Origin: Ancylobacter rudongensis
GTDB taxonomy: Bacteria > Pseudomonadota > Alphaproteobacteria > Rhizobiales > Xanthobacteraceae
Length of the DNA stretch: 64,000 nucleotides
Direction of reading: 5' to 3'
NCBI RefSeq assembly: GCF_900100155.1
Contig: NZ_FMTP01000006.1
Span: 186,001-250,000 of the forward strand
Shown here: in pieces, positions 44,295-54,832 of the stretch
Position numbering within the stretch: position 1 is the first letter of the stretch
How the letters are laid out: every line of letters begins with the position of its first letter
Position numbers and translations under genes: made by a program
Notes under the pieces: model-generated
The model's input: the letters and a program-made list of their open reading frames with translations, nothing else
Told to the model about the DNA's origin: nothing
Database searches by the model: none

Positions 44295-45539
44295 TCACAG
44301 ATCCAGCACGAGCCGGGTCGGGTCTTCCAGCGCTTCCTTGACGCGGACGAGGAAGGTGACGGCGCCCTTGCCGTCGACGATGCGGTGGTCGTAGCTCAGC
44401 GCCAGATACATCATCGGGCGGGCGACGATCTGGCCCTTGACCACCACCGGGCGCTCCTCGATGCGGTGCATGCCGAGAATGCCGGACTGCGGCGCGTTGA
44501 GGATCGGGGTCGACATCAGCGAGCCGTAGATGCCGCCATTGGTCAGGGTGAAGGTGCCGCCCTGCATGTCCTCAATGCCGAGCTTGCCGTCGCGCGCCTT
44601 GCGGCCGAGGCCGGCAATGGCCTTCTCGATGCCGGCGACCGAGAGCTGGTCGGCGTCGCGCACCACCGGAACCACCAGCCCCTTGTCGGTGCCGACGGCG
44701 ATGCCGATGTGGTAGTAGTTCTTGTAAACGAGGTCGGTGCCGTCGATCTCGGCGTTCACCTCAGGCACGTCCTTGAGGGCCTGGATCACCGCCTTGGTGA
44801 AGAAGCCCATGAAGCCCAGCTTCACGCCGTGCTTCTTCTCGAACACGTCCTTGTACTGGGCGCGCAGGTTCATCACCGCCGACATGTCGACATCGTTGAA
44901 GGTGGTGAGCATCGCCGCCGTGTCCTGCGCGTCCTTCAGACGGCGGGCGATGGTCTGGCGCAGCTTGGTCATCTTCACGCGCTCTTCGCGCGAGGCGTCA
45001 TCAGGCGCCGAGGGCGCGCGGGCCGGGGCCGGGGCGCGGGCGGCGGTGGGTGCCGGGGCGGTGGCCAGCGCGGCCAGCATGTCGCCCTTGGTCACGCGCG
45101 CATCCTTGCCGGTGCCGGCGAGCATGGCGGGGTTGAGACCGCTCTCGGCCGCCAGCTTGGCGACCGCCGGGCCGTTGGCGCCGGCGGGCGCGGCAGCGGC
45201 CGGGGCAGGAGCTTCAGCCTTGGGGGCCTCGGCCTTCGGCGCTTCCTTGGGGGCTTCGGCCTTGGCCGGGGCGGCGGCAGGCGCTGCCTTGGCCGCGCCG
45301 GAGCCTTCGCCGATGGAGCCGAGCAGCGCGCCGACGCCGACCGTTTCGCCGTCCTTAGCGATGATCTCGGAGAGCACGCCGGCCGAGGGCGCGGGCACCT
45401 CGATCGTGACCTTGTCGGTCTCCAGTTCGACAATGGGCTCATCGGCGACGACAGTGTCGCCGGCCTTCTTGAACCACTTGCCGATGGTTGCCTCGGTGAC
45501 CGATTCGCCCAGCGTCGGAACGCGGATCTCGGTGGCCAT
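44295..45539 (-). CDS. sucB: 2-oxoglutarate dehydrogenase E2, dihydrolipoamide succinyltransferase
   Basis: 414 residues. Lipoyl domain with Lys in [18 protein letters not shown], an Ala/Pro/Lys-rich linker (about 85-120), the E3/E1-binding domain ([36 protein letters not shown]), another linker, and the catalytic domain with [19 protein letters not shown] and the active-site [16 protein letters not shown]. Transfers succinyl groups to CoA. Starts 86 bases after sucA. Confidence 0.97.
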   Translation of the reverse strand: MATEIRVPTLGESVTEATIGKWFKKAGDTVVADEPIVELETDKVTIEVPAPSAGVLSEIIAKDGETVGVGALLGSIGEGSGAAKAAPAAAPAKAEAPKEAPKAEAPKAEAPAPAAAAPAGANGPAVAKLAAESGLNPAMLAGTGKDARVTKGDMLAALATAPAPTAARAPAPARAPSAPDDASREERVKMTKLRQTIARRLKDAQDTAAMLTTFNDVDMSAVMNLRAQYKDVFEKKHGVKLGFMGFFTKAVIQALKDVPEVNAEIDGTDLVYKNYYHIGIAVGTDKGLVVPVVRDADQLSVAGIEKAIAGLGRKARDGKLGIEDMQGGTFTLTNGGIYGSLMSTPILNAPQSGILGMHRIEERPVVVKGQIVARPMMYLALSYDHRIVDGKGAVTFLVRVKEALEDPTRLVLDL

Positions 45540-45625
45540 GCTCGTTCTTCCTCACCGTTTGCCGGCTGCGGGGCCGGCACTCCCTCGGGTCTTGCGAATT
45601 CAGCTCTTGCGGATAGTCGCGATGC

Positions 45626-48607
45626 TCAGCCCAGGGCGTCCTGCAGGAACGCCTTGAGCTGCGCGAGATGCTTGGACATCAGCCCCGTCGCCGTGGCGGC
45701 AGAGGCCGGGCGGCCGGTGTAGCGCGGCCGCGAGGAGGCGGAGCCGGCCTGTTCCAGCACCCATTCCAGATAGGGCTGGACGAAGGCCCAGGCGCCCTGG
45801 TTCTTCGGCTCTTCCTGGCACCAGACGATCTCCGCCTGCTTGAAGCGGCCGATCTCCTGCGCCAGCGTCTTGAGCGGGAAGGGGAAGAGCTGCTCGACGC
45901 GCATCAGGTAGATGTCGTCCAGCCCCCGGCGCTCGCGCTCCTCATAGAGGTCGTAATAGACCTTGCCCGAGCACAGCACGACGCGGCGAATCTCGCTGTC
46001 CGGCTTCAGCGTCACCGCCTCGGCCGGCAGGTTGGCGGCGAAGTTGCGGTCGGCATCGTCCCACAGCACGCGGTGGAAGGTGGTCTGCGGCCCGAACTCC
46101 GCCAGCGTCGAGACGGCGCGCTTGTGGCGCAGCAGGCTCTTCGGCGTCATCAGGATCAGCGGCTTGCGGAAGTCGCGCTTGAGCTGGCGGCGCAGGGCGT
46201 GGAAATAGTTCGCCGGCGTCGTCAGGTTGGCGACCTGCATGTTGTCCTCGGCGCACATCTGCAGATAGCGCTCCAGACGGGCGGAGGAATGCTCCGGCCC
46301 CTGGCCCTCATAGCCATGCGGCAGCAGGCAGACCAGGCCCGACATGCGCAGCCATTTGCGCTCGCCGGAGGAGAGGAACTGGTCGAAGATCACCTGCGCG
46401 CCATTGGCGAAGTCGCCGAACTGGGCTTCCCACATGGTCAGCGCGTTCGGCTCGGAGAGCGAATAGCCATACTCGAAGCCGAGCACGGCCTCTTCCGAGA
46501 GCATCGAGTTGATGACCTCGTAATGGGCTTGGCCTTCCCGCACATGGTTGAACGGGGTGTGGCGCTCCTCGGTCTCCTGGTCGATCAGCACCGAATGGCG
46601 CTGCGAGAAGGTGCCGCGCTCGCTGTCCTGGCCGGACAGGCGGACGGGGTGGCCGTCGAGCAGCAGCGAGGAGAAGGCGAGCGCTTCCGCCGTCGACCAG
46701 TCGATGCCGGCACCGTCGTCGAGGATCGCCTTGCGGCGGGCGTCGAGGAAGCGCTGGATGGTGCGGTGGACGTGGAAGCCCTCCGGCACGGTGGTGATGC
46801 GCTCGCCGATCATGTGCAGCTCGTCGAGGCCGACGCCGGTCACGCCGCGGCGCGGGTCGTCCTCGGCGGCGGCGGCCTTCAGCCCGGCCCAGCGGCCGTC
46901 GAGCCAGTCGGCCTTGTTCGGCTTGTAGGCCTGGCCGGCCTCATATTCGATGTCGAGCTTGGAGCGCCATTCCGCCCGCATGCCGTCGATCTCGCCCGGC
47001 GCGATGACGCCTTCGGATTCCAGCTTGCGCGAATACAGCTCCAGCGTGGAGGGGTGCTGCTTGATGAGCTTGTACATCAAGGGCTGGGTGAAGGCGGGTT
47101 CGTCGCCCTCATTATGGCCGAAGCGGCGGTAGCAGAACATGTCCACCACGACAGGCTTGCGGAAGCGCTGGCGGAATTCGGTGGCGATCTTGGCGGCGAA
47201 GGTGACGGCCTCGGGGTCGTCGCCATTTACATGGAAGATCGGCGCCTCGATGGTCTTCGCCACATCCGAGGGATAGGGCGAGGAGCGCGAGAAGCGCGGA
47301 TAGGTGGTGAAGCCGATCTGGTTGTTGATGATGAAGTGGATCGAGCCGCCGGTGCGGTGTCCCTTCAGCCCGGACAGGCCGAGGCATTCGGCCACCACGC
47401 CCTGGCCGGCGAAGGCGGCGTCGCCATGCAGCAGCAGCGGCATCACCTGGGTGCGCTCGGCGTCGCGCAGCAAATCCTGCTTGGCGCGCGACTTGCCCAG
47501 CACCACCGGGTCGACGATTTCCAGATGCGAGGGGTTGGCGGTCAGCGACAGGTGGACCTGGTTGCCGTCGAATTCGCGGTCGGAGGAGGCGCCGAGATGG
47601 TACTTCACATCGCCCGAGCCCTCGACCTCGTCGGGCGCCCAGGAGCCGCCCTTGAACTCGTGGAACAGCGCCCGGTGCGGCTTGCCCATCACCTGCGTCA
47701 GCACGTTCAGCCGGCCGCGATGGGCCATGCCGAGCACGATCTCCTTCACGCCGAGATTGCCGCCGCGCTTGATGATCTGCTCCAGCGCCGGGATCAGGCT
47801 CTCGGCGCCGTCGAGGCCGAAGCGCTTGGTGCCGGTGTAGCGGACATCGAGGAACTTCTCGAAGCCCTCGGCCTCCACCAGCTTGTTGAGGATGGCGCGC
47901 TTGCCCTCGCGGGTGAAGGTGATCTCCTTGTCCGGGCCTTCGATTCGCTCCTGGATCCACGCCTTCTCCTCGGGGGAGGAGATGTGCATGAACTCGACGC
48001 CGAGCGTGGCGCAATAGGTGCGCTGGAGGATGGCGACCATCTGGCGGACGGTGGCGAACTCCATGCCGAGCACATGGTCGATGAAGATCGGCCGGTCGAG
48101 ATCGGCCTCGCGGAAGCCGTAGGAGGCGGGGTCGAGCTCGGGCGCGGCGCGCACCGGCTCAAGGCCCAGCGGGTCGAGCTTGGCGTGGAGATGGCCGCGC
48201 ATGCGGTAGGCGCGGATCATCATCAGCGCCTTGACGGAATCGCGGGTGGCCTGCTGGACGTCGGCGGTGGACAGCTCGACGCCGGCCTTCTGCGCCTTCT
48301 CGCTCGCCTTGGCCTCGACCTTGCGACCGATCGCCTTCTCCACCTCGATCCACTGGCCGTCCATCGCCGAGACGAGTTCGCCATTGGCGTGGATCGGCCA
48401 CCCCTCCTTCTTCCAGGAGGCGCCACGGGCGCTCTTCTCGACATCGGCCGGGGCGTCCTTCAGCCCGGCGAAGAAGGCCTGCCACTCGGCGTCCACCGAA
48501 TTGGGGTCGGCCTCGTAGCGGGCATAGAGGTCCTCGATCCAGGCCGCATTGGCTCCGTAAAGGAAGGAGGTATTGAGGAAGGTCTCGTTCACGTCCGCGC
48601 GCGACAT
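45626..48607 (-). CDS. sucA: 2-oxoglutarate dehydrogenase E1
   Basis: 993 residues, the full family length. Decarboxylates 2-oxoglutarate with thiamine diphosphate. N-terminal FLYGANAAWIEDLYARYEADPNSVDAEWQAFF, ThDP region with EIVLGMAHRGRLNVL, LGASSDREFDG, HGDAAFAGQGVVAECL, HFIINNQIGFTTYP, and the C-terminal QVIFDQFLSSGERKW and LLPHGYEGQGPEHSSARLERYLQM, all conserved. It heads the sucA-sucB-(DUF4160-DUF2442)-lpd run. Confidence 0.98.
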   Translation of the reverse strand: MSRADVNETFLNTSFLYGANAAWIEDLYARYEADPNSVDAEWQAFFAGLKDAPADVEKSARGASWKKEGWPIHANGELVSAMDGQWIEVEKAIGRKVEAKASEKAQKAGVELSTADVQQATRDSVKALMMIRAYRMRGHLHAKLDPLGLEPVRAAPELDPASYGFREADLDRPIFIDHVLGMEFATVRQMVAILQRTYCATLGVEFMHISSPEEKAWIQERIEGPDKEITFTREGKRAILNKLVEAEGFEKFLDVRYTGTKRFGLDGAESLIPALEQIIKRGGNLGVKEIVLGMAHRGRLNVLTQVMGKPHRALFHEFKGGSWAPDEVEGSGDVKYHLGASSDREFDGNQVHLSLTANPSHLEIVDPVVLGKSRAKQDLLRDAERTQVMPLLLHGDAAFAGQGVVAECLGLSGLKGHRTGGSIHFIINNQIGFTTYPRFSRSSPYPSDVAKTIEAPIFHVNGDDPEAVTFAAKIATEFRQRFRKPVVVDMFCYRRFGHNEGDEPAFTQPLMYKLIKQHPSTLELYSRKLESEGVIAPGEIDGMRAEWRSKLDIEYEAGQAYKPNKADWLDGRWAGLKAAAAEDDPRRGVTGVGLDELHMIGERITTVPEGFHVHRTIQRFLDARRKAILDDGAGIDWSTAEALAFSSLLLDGHPVRLSGQDSERGTFSQRHSVLIDQETEERHTPFNHVREGQAHYEVINSMLSEEAVLGFEYGYSLSEPNALTMWEAQFGDFANGAQVIFDQFLSSGERKWLRMSGLVCLLPHGYEGQGPEHSSARLERYLQMCAEDNMQVANLTTPANYFHALRRQLKRDFRKPLILMTPKSLLRHKRAVSTLAEFGPQTTFHRVLWDDADRNFAANLPAEAVTLKPDSEIRRVVLCSGKVYYDLYEERERRGLDDIYLMRVEQLFPFPLKTLAQEIGRFKQAEIVWCQEEPKNQGAWAFVQPYLEWVLEQAGSASSRPRYTGRPASAATATGLMSKHLAQLKAFLQDALG

Positions 48608-48930
48608 CGTCGGCTCCTGGGGGACCGTTCGGGGTCCGTTGGCAGTACTTTCATGCCGTAGATCGCCTGAGGGGGTTGCCCGGGGCTGACTGCGGTGCCC
48701 CGCAGGGCGGGGCGAAAGTCGTAGGCTTTATATAGGCCTCGTATTCACCTCGGGAATGCCGCAGGAATGCGGCACGGGGATGCGAAAACGCTGGCCATCA
48801 TTCACAAGCAATAACGTCACCGGCACTTGACGCGCCAGCGGCAGGAGGTTCCCGCCGCCTGGAAACGGCTTTATCGCCGTTCACGTCCTCGCGACGGGGC
48901 ATGCGCCCCGCCGGAGGTCGTGCAAAACGT
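48608..48930. promoter_or_regulatory. mdh-sucA intergenic region with hairpins and a candidate sucA promoter
   Basis: 323 bases with no gene. Three perfect hairpins: TGCCGCA-GGAA-TGCGGCA (48757-48774), AACGGC-N6-GCCGTT (48864-48881) and CGGGGC-ATGC-GCCCCG (48895-48910), the last about 20 bases beyond the mdh stop and possibly its terminator, though without a T-run. A CCTATATAAAG box on the minus strand (48726-48736) could be a sucA -10. In many relatives sucC and sucD lie here. Confidence 0.4.
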
Positions 48931-49959
<1,029 letters not shown>

Positions 49960-50073
49960 TTATCGCTGCGGGGTTCAAGCGAGGAAGGCCATCGGGGTAA
50001 ATACGGCCGCTTAAGACTTTCGGACCAAGTACTGGCATACGAAATACCTGTCGGCGGCGATGCCGGGTCTGGT

Positions 50074-50796
50074 CTAACGACGCCGACTGGCGAGATCTTC
50101 CATCAGTTCAATCTGGATTGCCTGGATTTCCGCCAGGCGCTCCCATTGCCGCGTGAGCATGTGGTCGATCTTCTCGTGCAGATGGCGGATTTCCAGCTCG
50201 GCTTTCAGATTGACCCGGTAGTCGTTCTCCGAGCGTCGCCGGTCCTTCGCCTCCTGCCGTTTCTGGCTCATCATGATGACGGGCGCTTGAAGGGCGGCGA
50301 CGCAGGACAGCACCAGGTTCAGCAGGATGAACGGGTAGGGATCGAAGGCGCCCATCAGCCCGGCGATGTTCAGCGCCATCCAGAGATTGATGAACACCAT
50401 GAACGAGATGATGAAGGTCCAGCTGCCGCCGAAGGAGGCGATGGCGTCGGCCGCGCGTTCGCCGAAGGACCGCCCGCTTTCGATCTCGTCCTCGATATTC
50501 TCAGTGAGGATGTCGTTGGCGGCGAGGCTGGCGATGACGTCATGGTCGAGCTCACTGAGGTCGCCGCGCTCGGCCTTGAGCGTGGCGGCGATATAGGCGC
50601 TGCGCTCCTTCGCCAGCGCCTTGCGCGAGATATAGGCATCGGGCGCGATCTCGGGGTGCAGCGCCCTGATGTGATCGGCAAGGCCCGGCCGCAGCATGTC
50701 GAGGCGCAGGCCATTGCGCGCGGAAACGATCTCGCCGGTGAGGGCGCAGCTGTGGTGCGGGGACGGTTCGTGGGTATGGCGCGCGCGCGTGCTCAT
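50074..50796 (-). CDS. DUF1003 family membrane protein
   Basis: 240 residues from the ATG that gives MSTRARHTHEPSPHH; the frame is open upstream but that part resembles no protein. Central DUF1003 block: ADAIASFGGSWTFIISFMVFINLWMALNIAGLMGAFDPYPFILLNLVLSCVAALQAPVIMMSQKRQEAKDRRRSENDYRVNLKAELEIRHLHEKID is split by two membrane helices and followed by a coiled, charged tail (LTRQWERLAEIQAIQIELMED). Function unknown. A His/Cys-containing head (HEPSPHHSCALTG) could bind metal. Own unit between zapE and mdh. Confidence 0.87.
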   Translation of the reverse strand: MSTRARHTHEPSPHHSCALTGEIVSARNGLRLDMLRPGLADHIRALHPEIAPDAYISRKALAKERSAYIAATLKAERGDLSELDHDVIASLAANDILTENIEDEIESGRSFGERAADAIASFGGSWTFIISFMVFINLWMALNIAGLMGAFDPYPFILLNLVLSCVAALQAPVIMMSQKRQEAKDRRRSENDYRVNLKAELEIRHLHEKIDHMLTRQWERLAEIQAIQIELMEDLASRRR

Positions 50797-50909
50797 GCCG
50801 GAGCGTTCCTGGGGGAGGTCTTGCTGAGTGGAGCGTATCTCGGCGCGGCGCCCGGGCGGCGGGCGCCTTTGGCATGCGGGAAGAGCCGGGCCACCTTGCG
50901 ACGCTCCCC

Positions 50910-52130
50910 TCAGGTCTCGACGAGGCCGGTGGTGTTGCCGCTGGCGTGCGAATCGCCCCGGCCATGCGGGCGGGCGATATAGTCGTCGGAGCGCATTTCG
51001 TGCAGGCGCGAGACGGTGCGCGCCCATTCAAACGCTTCCGCGCCCTCGGTGCCGAGATAGAGCTGCTCGGGCTCGGCGGGGGCGGAGGCCACCACCTTCA
51101 CGCCCTTCTCATAGAGCTCGTCGATCAGCGTGATGAAGCGCTTGGCCTCGTTGCGCGTGTCCTGGTCGAGCTGGGGAATATGGTCGATGACCAGCGTGTG
51201 GTAGCTGCGGGCGAGCCGGAGATAGTCGGTGGCGCCCAGCGGCACGCCGCACAGATCGGCGAAGGTGAAGCGCGCCGCGCCGCCGCCGGCACGGGGCACC
51301 GGGATGGTGCGGCCGCCGGAGGTGACGCTGGCGGGGGCGCCGCCATCAATGCCGGCGATGCGGTGCCAGACCTTGTCCATTTCGCGGTCGATATCGGCCA
51401 TGGTCTCGTGCGCCGCCGGCACATACCAGGTGCGGGCGCCGCCGAGCTTCTCCATCCGGTAGTCGGTGGGCGATTCGATCCGCACCACCTCCATATGCTC
51501 CTCAATCATGGCGATGAACGGCAGGAACAGCGCCCGGTTGAGGCCGCCCTTGTAGAGATCGTCCGGGGCGACATTGGAGGTGGCAACGATGACCACGCCG
51601 AGATCGAACAGCTTCTCGAACAGGCGGCCGAGGATCATCGCGTCGGCGATGTCGGTGACGTGGAACTCGTCGAAGCACAGGAGCCACGCTTCCTCATAGA
51701 GCGCGGCGGCGACCGGGGCGATGGGGTCGCCATCCTTGAGCCGGCCTTCCTTCATGTCCTTGCGCACCTGGAAGATGCGGGCGTGGACATCGGCCATGAA
51801 TTCGTGGAAATGCGCGCGCCGCTTGCGCTTGCGCACCGCCACGCTCTCATAGAACAGGTCGACCAGCATGGTCTTGCCGCGGCCGACGGCGCCGTGGATG
51901 TAGAGGCCGCGCACGCGGGGAATGGTGTCCTCGCGCCGGGCGAACAGCCAGCCCAGCGCCGAGGATTTGCGGGCGAGGCGGCGGGAGGCGATGCGCTGTT
52001 CGAGGGCCGCCAGCGCCCCGACGACGCGGGCCTGGCCGGCATCGGGCGTGATATCGCCGGCCGCCATGCGGGCGACATATCGAGCGGCGAGCACCGAGCC
52101 GCCGGCTTCCGCCGCCACCATTTCCGCCAT
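50910..52130 (-). CDS. zapE: Cell division protein ZapE (AFG1-like ATPase)
   Basis: 406 residues from the ATG before AEMVAAEAGG. P-loop ATPase with Walker A GAVGRGKTMLVDLFY, the HFHEFMADVHARI block, Walker B EAWLLCFDEFHVTDIADAMILGRLFEKL, sensor VIVATSNVAPDDLYKGGLNR, and C-terminal FADLCGVPLGATDYLRLA. ZapE interacts with FtsZ under stress in E. coli. It lies beside mdh in many alphaproteobacteria, here with DUF1003 between. Upstream 52131-52425 holds no gene; the A+T-richer stretch near 52360-52390 may contain promoters for this and the divergent protease. Confidence 0.93.
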   Translation of the reverse strand: MAEMVAAEAGGSVLAARYVARMAAGDITPDAGQARVVGALAALEQRIASRRLARKSSALGWLFARREDTIPRVRGLYIHGAVGRGKTMLVDLFYESVAVRKRKRRAHFHEFMADVHARIFQVRKDMKEGRLKDGDPIAPVAAALYEEAWLLCFDEFHVTDIADAMILGRLFEKLFDLGVVIVATSNVAPDDLYKGGLNRALFLPFIAMIEEHMEVVRIESPTDYRMEKLGGARTWYVPAAHETMADIDREMDKVWHRIAGIDGGAPASVTSGGRTIPVPRAGGGAARFTFADLCGVPLGATDYLRLARSYHTLVIDHIPQLDQDTRNEAKRFITLIDELYEKGVKVVASAPAEPEQLYLGTEGAEAFEWARTVSRLHEMRSDDYIARPHGRGDSHASGNTTGLVET

Positions 52131-52425
52131 ATTGGGGCACCCCGCAATGTTGCAGCGCACGCTTAGCGTCAGCCGGCCGTTGCGGCAAGGGTTGCGAAAG
52201 ACTACGGTCGCGAAAGGCAAGCGTTGCGCAAGCCTAGCTATGGAACGACCGCGCCTCGGCCGCGTGGTGCCGGGTAACGGCGCCAAGGCGCGACACACCC
52301 CCGGAAAATGCATGGCAGAACGGCGGGAACCGAAGGGCGTTTTGCGCGTTATTCCCTGTTTGCCTTGACCCGCCCGCATTTATTCCCTCACACTCGCCGC
52401 GCTTCTCCAGACGGGTGAGACCGGA

Positions 52426-53319
52426 ATGCGGGTGCGTGGCTTTGGCGATCTTGGCGGAAAGGCCCCGGTTGGGCGGGCCGTGACCGTGGCGTTGGCTGTC
52501 GCCTGCGGGATCGGCGCCTTTGGCGCCCCGGCGGCGGCGGTGGAGCGCAAGGCCTCGACTTCCGCGACCCTGCCGTCCTCCGCCATCATCATCGACCGCG
52601 ATGACCGGCTTTCCCGCGACGACTATTCCCGCACCTTCGGCCTGACGCCGGCCGCCATGGCCTCGCGCTTCGGCGCCACCGGCATGGTGCGCTGCGGCTC
52701 GGCGGTGGGCACCGGCCAACTGGTCGGCGCCAACAACGTGCTGGTGACGGCCTCGCATGTGCTGTTCACCCCCGGCGGCGAGCCGCGCGGGCGGGGTGCC
52801 AACTGCACCTTCGAGATCGTTGCCGGCGGCAGCCGGCAGAAGGTCTCGGTCGATGTCGACAAGGTGGTGTGCGGCGCCCGCGAGCCTTATGGCCAGCCGG
52901 CGGTGAAGGACTGGGCGGTGGTGCCGCTCGCCGGGGCGGTGAAGGGCGTGAAGCCCTACATGCCCGGCACGATGCAGGTGCCGGGCAACATCGTGCTGGC
53001 GGCGGCGGCGCGGAGCGGCGGCCAGGAAAATTACTCGCTGCAGAACTGCCAGGCCCGCAAGGTGACGACGACGGCATCGAGCGGCGTGCGCGAAGTCGCG
53101 ATCGACTGCGATGCCGAGGGCGGCGTCTCCGGCGCGGCCATGCTGTCGCCCGACGGCGCGTTTCTCGGCCTTTATGTCGGATTCCGCTCGGCCCATCCCG
53201 GCAAGATCGGCCCGTTCTCGATGAGCCATTACAATTTCGGCCTGTCGGCCGATGGTGCCCTGCGCGAGGCGATCACCGAGGTGGTGACGCGGGCCCGCAC
53301 GCTGAGCGCCAGCCGCTGA
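52426..53319 (+). CDS. Secreted trypsin-like serine protease
   Basis: 297 residues. Signal peptide about 38 residues long, ending APAAAVE. Chymotrypsin-fold pattern: GTGQLVGANNVLVTASHVLF (catalytic His), VKDWAVVPLAG (Asp), and DCDAEGGVSGAAMLSPDGAFLGLYVG (Ser, with GVSGA in place of the usual GNSGG/P). Cysteines suggest disulfides (VRCGS, NCTF, VVCGA, LQNCQA, IDCDA). Predicted periplasmic or extracellular endopeptidase; target unknown. The variant Ser loop may alter or reduce activity. Confidence 0.82.
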   Translation: MRVRGFGDLGGKAPVGRAVTVALAVACGIGAFGAPAAAVERKASTSATLPSSAIIIDRDDRLSRDDYSRTFGLTPAAMASRFGATGMVRCGSAVGTGQLVGANNVLVTASHVLFTPGGEPRGRGANCTFEIVAGGSRQKVSVDVDKVVCGAREPYGQPAVKDWAVVPLAGAVKGVKPYMPGTMQVPGNIVLAAAARSGGQENYSLQNCQARKVTTTASSGVREVAIDCDAEGGVSGAAMLSPDGAFLGLYVGFRSAHPGKIGPFSMSHYNFGLSADGALREAITEVVTRARTLSASR

Positions 53320-53467
53320 CCCCTCCCTCTGGCCCTCGGCCGGATGGAAGGACCTGACGCCGGCCGTGCACGCGCGCCGGCGCCGACGTCTCCCCCGGGC
53401 GGCGCCCGGCGGCACTGCATCGAACGTGCGGCACCCGCCATATCCTGGCCCATTGGAGGCTTACGAC

Positions 53468-53854
53468 ATGAAGACCGCCGTCCTCGTGACCACCGCGCTC
53501 CTGTTCGCAACCCCGGCGCTCGCCGCCGACCCGGTCTCCCTCCTCGGCACATGGAAGGGCGAGGAGGCCGGGGTTGGCGCCAAGGACGGGTGGGACCGGC
53601 ACGATCTGCTGCTGGAGGTGCGCGAGCAGCAGGGCGTGGCCTTCAAGGCGATGAAGTCCTATGGCGCCCCCGGTGCCTATGAGACCAGCGAGGTGCACGG
53701 CAGCATGACGCCGGATGGGCGTATCGTGGTGGTGGTCGATGCCGATGGCGTGTTCACCGGCTCGCTCGCCGGCCCCGATGTGCTCGACCTCTGCTATGCC
53801 GAGACCGGCGAGGACGCCTCGGCCAAATGCAGCCGCCTCGTCCGGCAGAAATAG
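53468..53854 (+). CDS. Secreted protein of unknown function
   Basis: 128 residues. Signal peptide MKTAVLVTTALLFATPALAA. The mature part has DPVSLLGTWKGEEAGVG, VRE-QQGVAFKAMKSY, GRIVVVVDADGVFTGSL and CYAET...KCSRLVRQK, a small beta-barrel-like pattern (lipocalin-like GTWKG opening) with two cysteines near the end. No family recognised. Confidence 0.75.
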   Translation: MKTAVLVTTALLFATPALAADPVSLLGTWKGEEAGVGAKDGWDRHDLLLEVREQQGVAFKAMKSYGAPGAYETSEVHGSMTPDGRIVVVVDADGVFTGSLAGPDVLDLCYAETGEDASAKCSRLVRQK

Positions 53855-54076
53855 GCGGGAGCGGCCCAAGGTCGGGGCGATGCGCGCCCGCCCCCATGCC
53901 TCTCCAGGGGCGTCCGCGACCCTACGCATTGGCGCTGCGGCCGCGGCGGCATAGACTGAGCAAGGTTCGCCGAGCCCGCATGCGAGCCATGCAGATGCAG
54001 GAGTTGTCTCGTTGTGCGGTGCGCATATTTATGCTGCGCCGCAATAATGATCCGCGGTCCCGTCGAGGCCGAGCCC

Positions 54077-54727
54077 ATGACACTGTCCGCCGCCCCTTCT
54101 TCTGCCGCGCCGCAGGCGCCGCTTGTCCCGCCTTCGTCGGCGGTGGCGCGGCTGCCTGGCCATATCCGCAAGCTGGTGCCGGCGGAACGCGAGGTGATTT
54201 TGGCGCATCTGCTGCGGCTTGATCCGCTGAGCCGCTTCATGCGCTTTGGCGGCGTGGTGTCCGATGGCGCGCTGGCCCGCCACGCCACCCGCCTCGTCTC
54301 CGGCGATGCCAGCGCCATCGGCTATTTCGTCGATGACGAGCTGCGGGCGGTGGCGGAGCTGCATCCGCTGGGCACGCGCCCGGGCAAGCCGGCGGCGGCC
54401 GAGGCGGCGTTCAGTGTCGAGCGTCCCTGGCAGGGCAAGGGCATCGGCTCGGCGCTGATGAAGCATCTGGTGCTGCTGGCGCAGAACCGCAACATCGCGG
54501 AGCTGCAAGTGGTGTTCCTGCCCAATAACGGGCCGATGCGGAACCTCGCCGTCCATCATGCGGCCGATCTCCAGCTCGACGACGAGGAGATGGTCGGGCG
54601 CATGCGTGCCCCGCGCGCCACCTTTTTCTCGCAGGCCCGCGAGTTCATCGGCGACATCTTCGCCGTCCTGTCCTCCGCCTCCGCCCTGCAGGGGCGGATG
54701 CTGCCGCCGCATCTGCGCGGCAACTGA
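54077..54727 (+). CDS. GNAT family N-acetyltransferase
   Basis: 216 residues from ATG; the frame is open 21 codons upstream. The acetyl-CoA site is visible as EAAFSVERPWQGKGIGSALMKHLVLLAQNRNIAELQVVFLPNNGPMRNLA (beta-4, then Q/R-x-x-G-x-G/A loop). The start RKLVPAEREVILAHLLRLDPLSRFMRFGGVVSDGALARHA is typical of alphaproteobacterial GNAT proteins similar to the C-terminal domain of Pat-type acetyltransferases. Substrate unknown. Transcribed alone. Confidence 0.87.
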   Translation: MTLSAAPSSAAPQAPLVPPSSAVARLPGHIRKLVPAEREVILAHLLRLDPLSRFMRFGGVVSDGALARHATRLVSGDASAIGYFVDDELRAVAELHPLGTRPGKPAAAEAAFSVERPWQGKGIGSALMKHLVLLAQNRNIAELQVVFLPNNGPMRNLAVHHAADLQLDDEEMVGRMRAPRATFFSQAREFIGDIFAVLSSASALQGRMLPPHLRGN

Positions 54728-54832
54728 CGCGCGGATCCGCCCCCGGTGGGCGCCGGGCCGTGGCCTGGCCTTGACTTGGCCTTGATCGGGACTGAGAGAG
54801 GTCGGCCACTGGCTCCAATCCGCCCCGGCACG

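Noticed and set aside
45668-48661. A nearly 1000-codon open frame on the plus strand across sucA
   Set aside because: It is the exact antisense of a full-length, motif-complete sucA; high GC suppresses stop codons. The translation is His/Arg/Gly-rich without domains.
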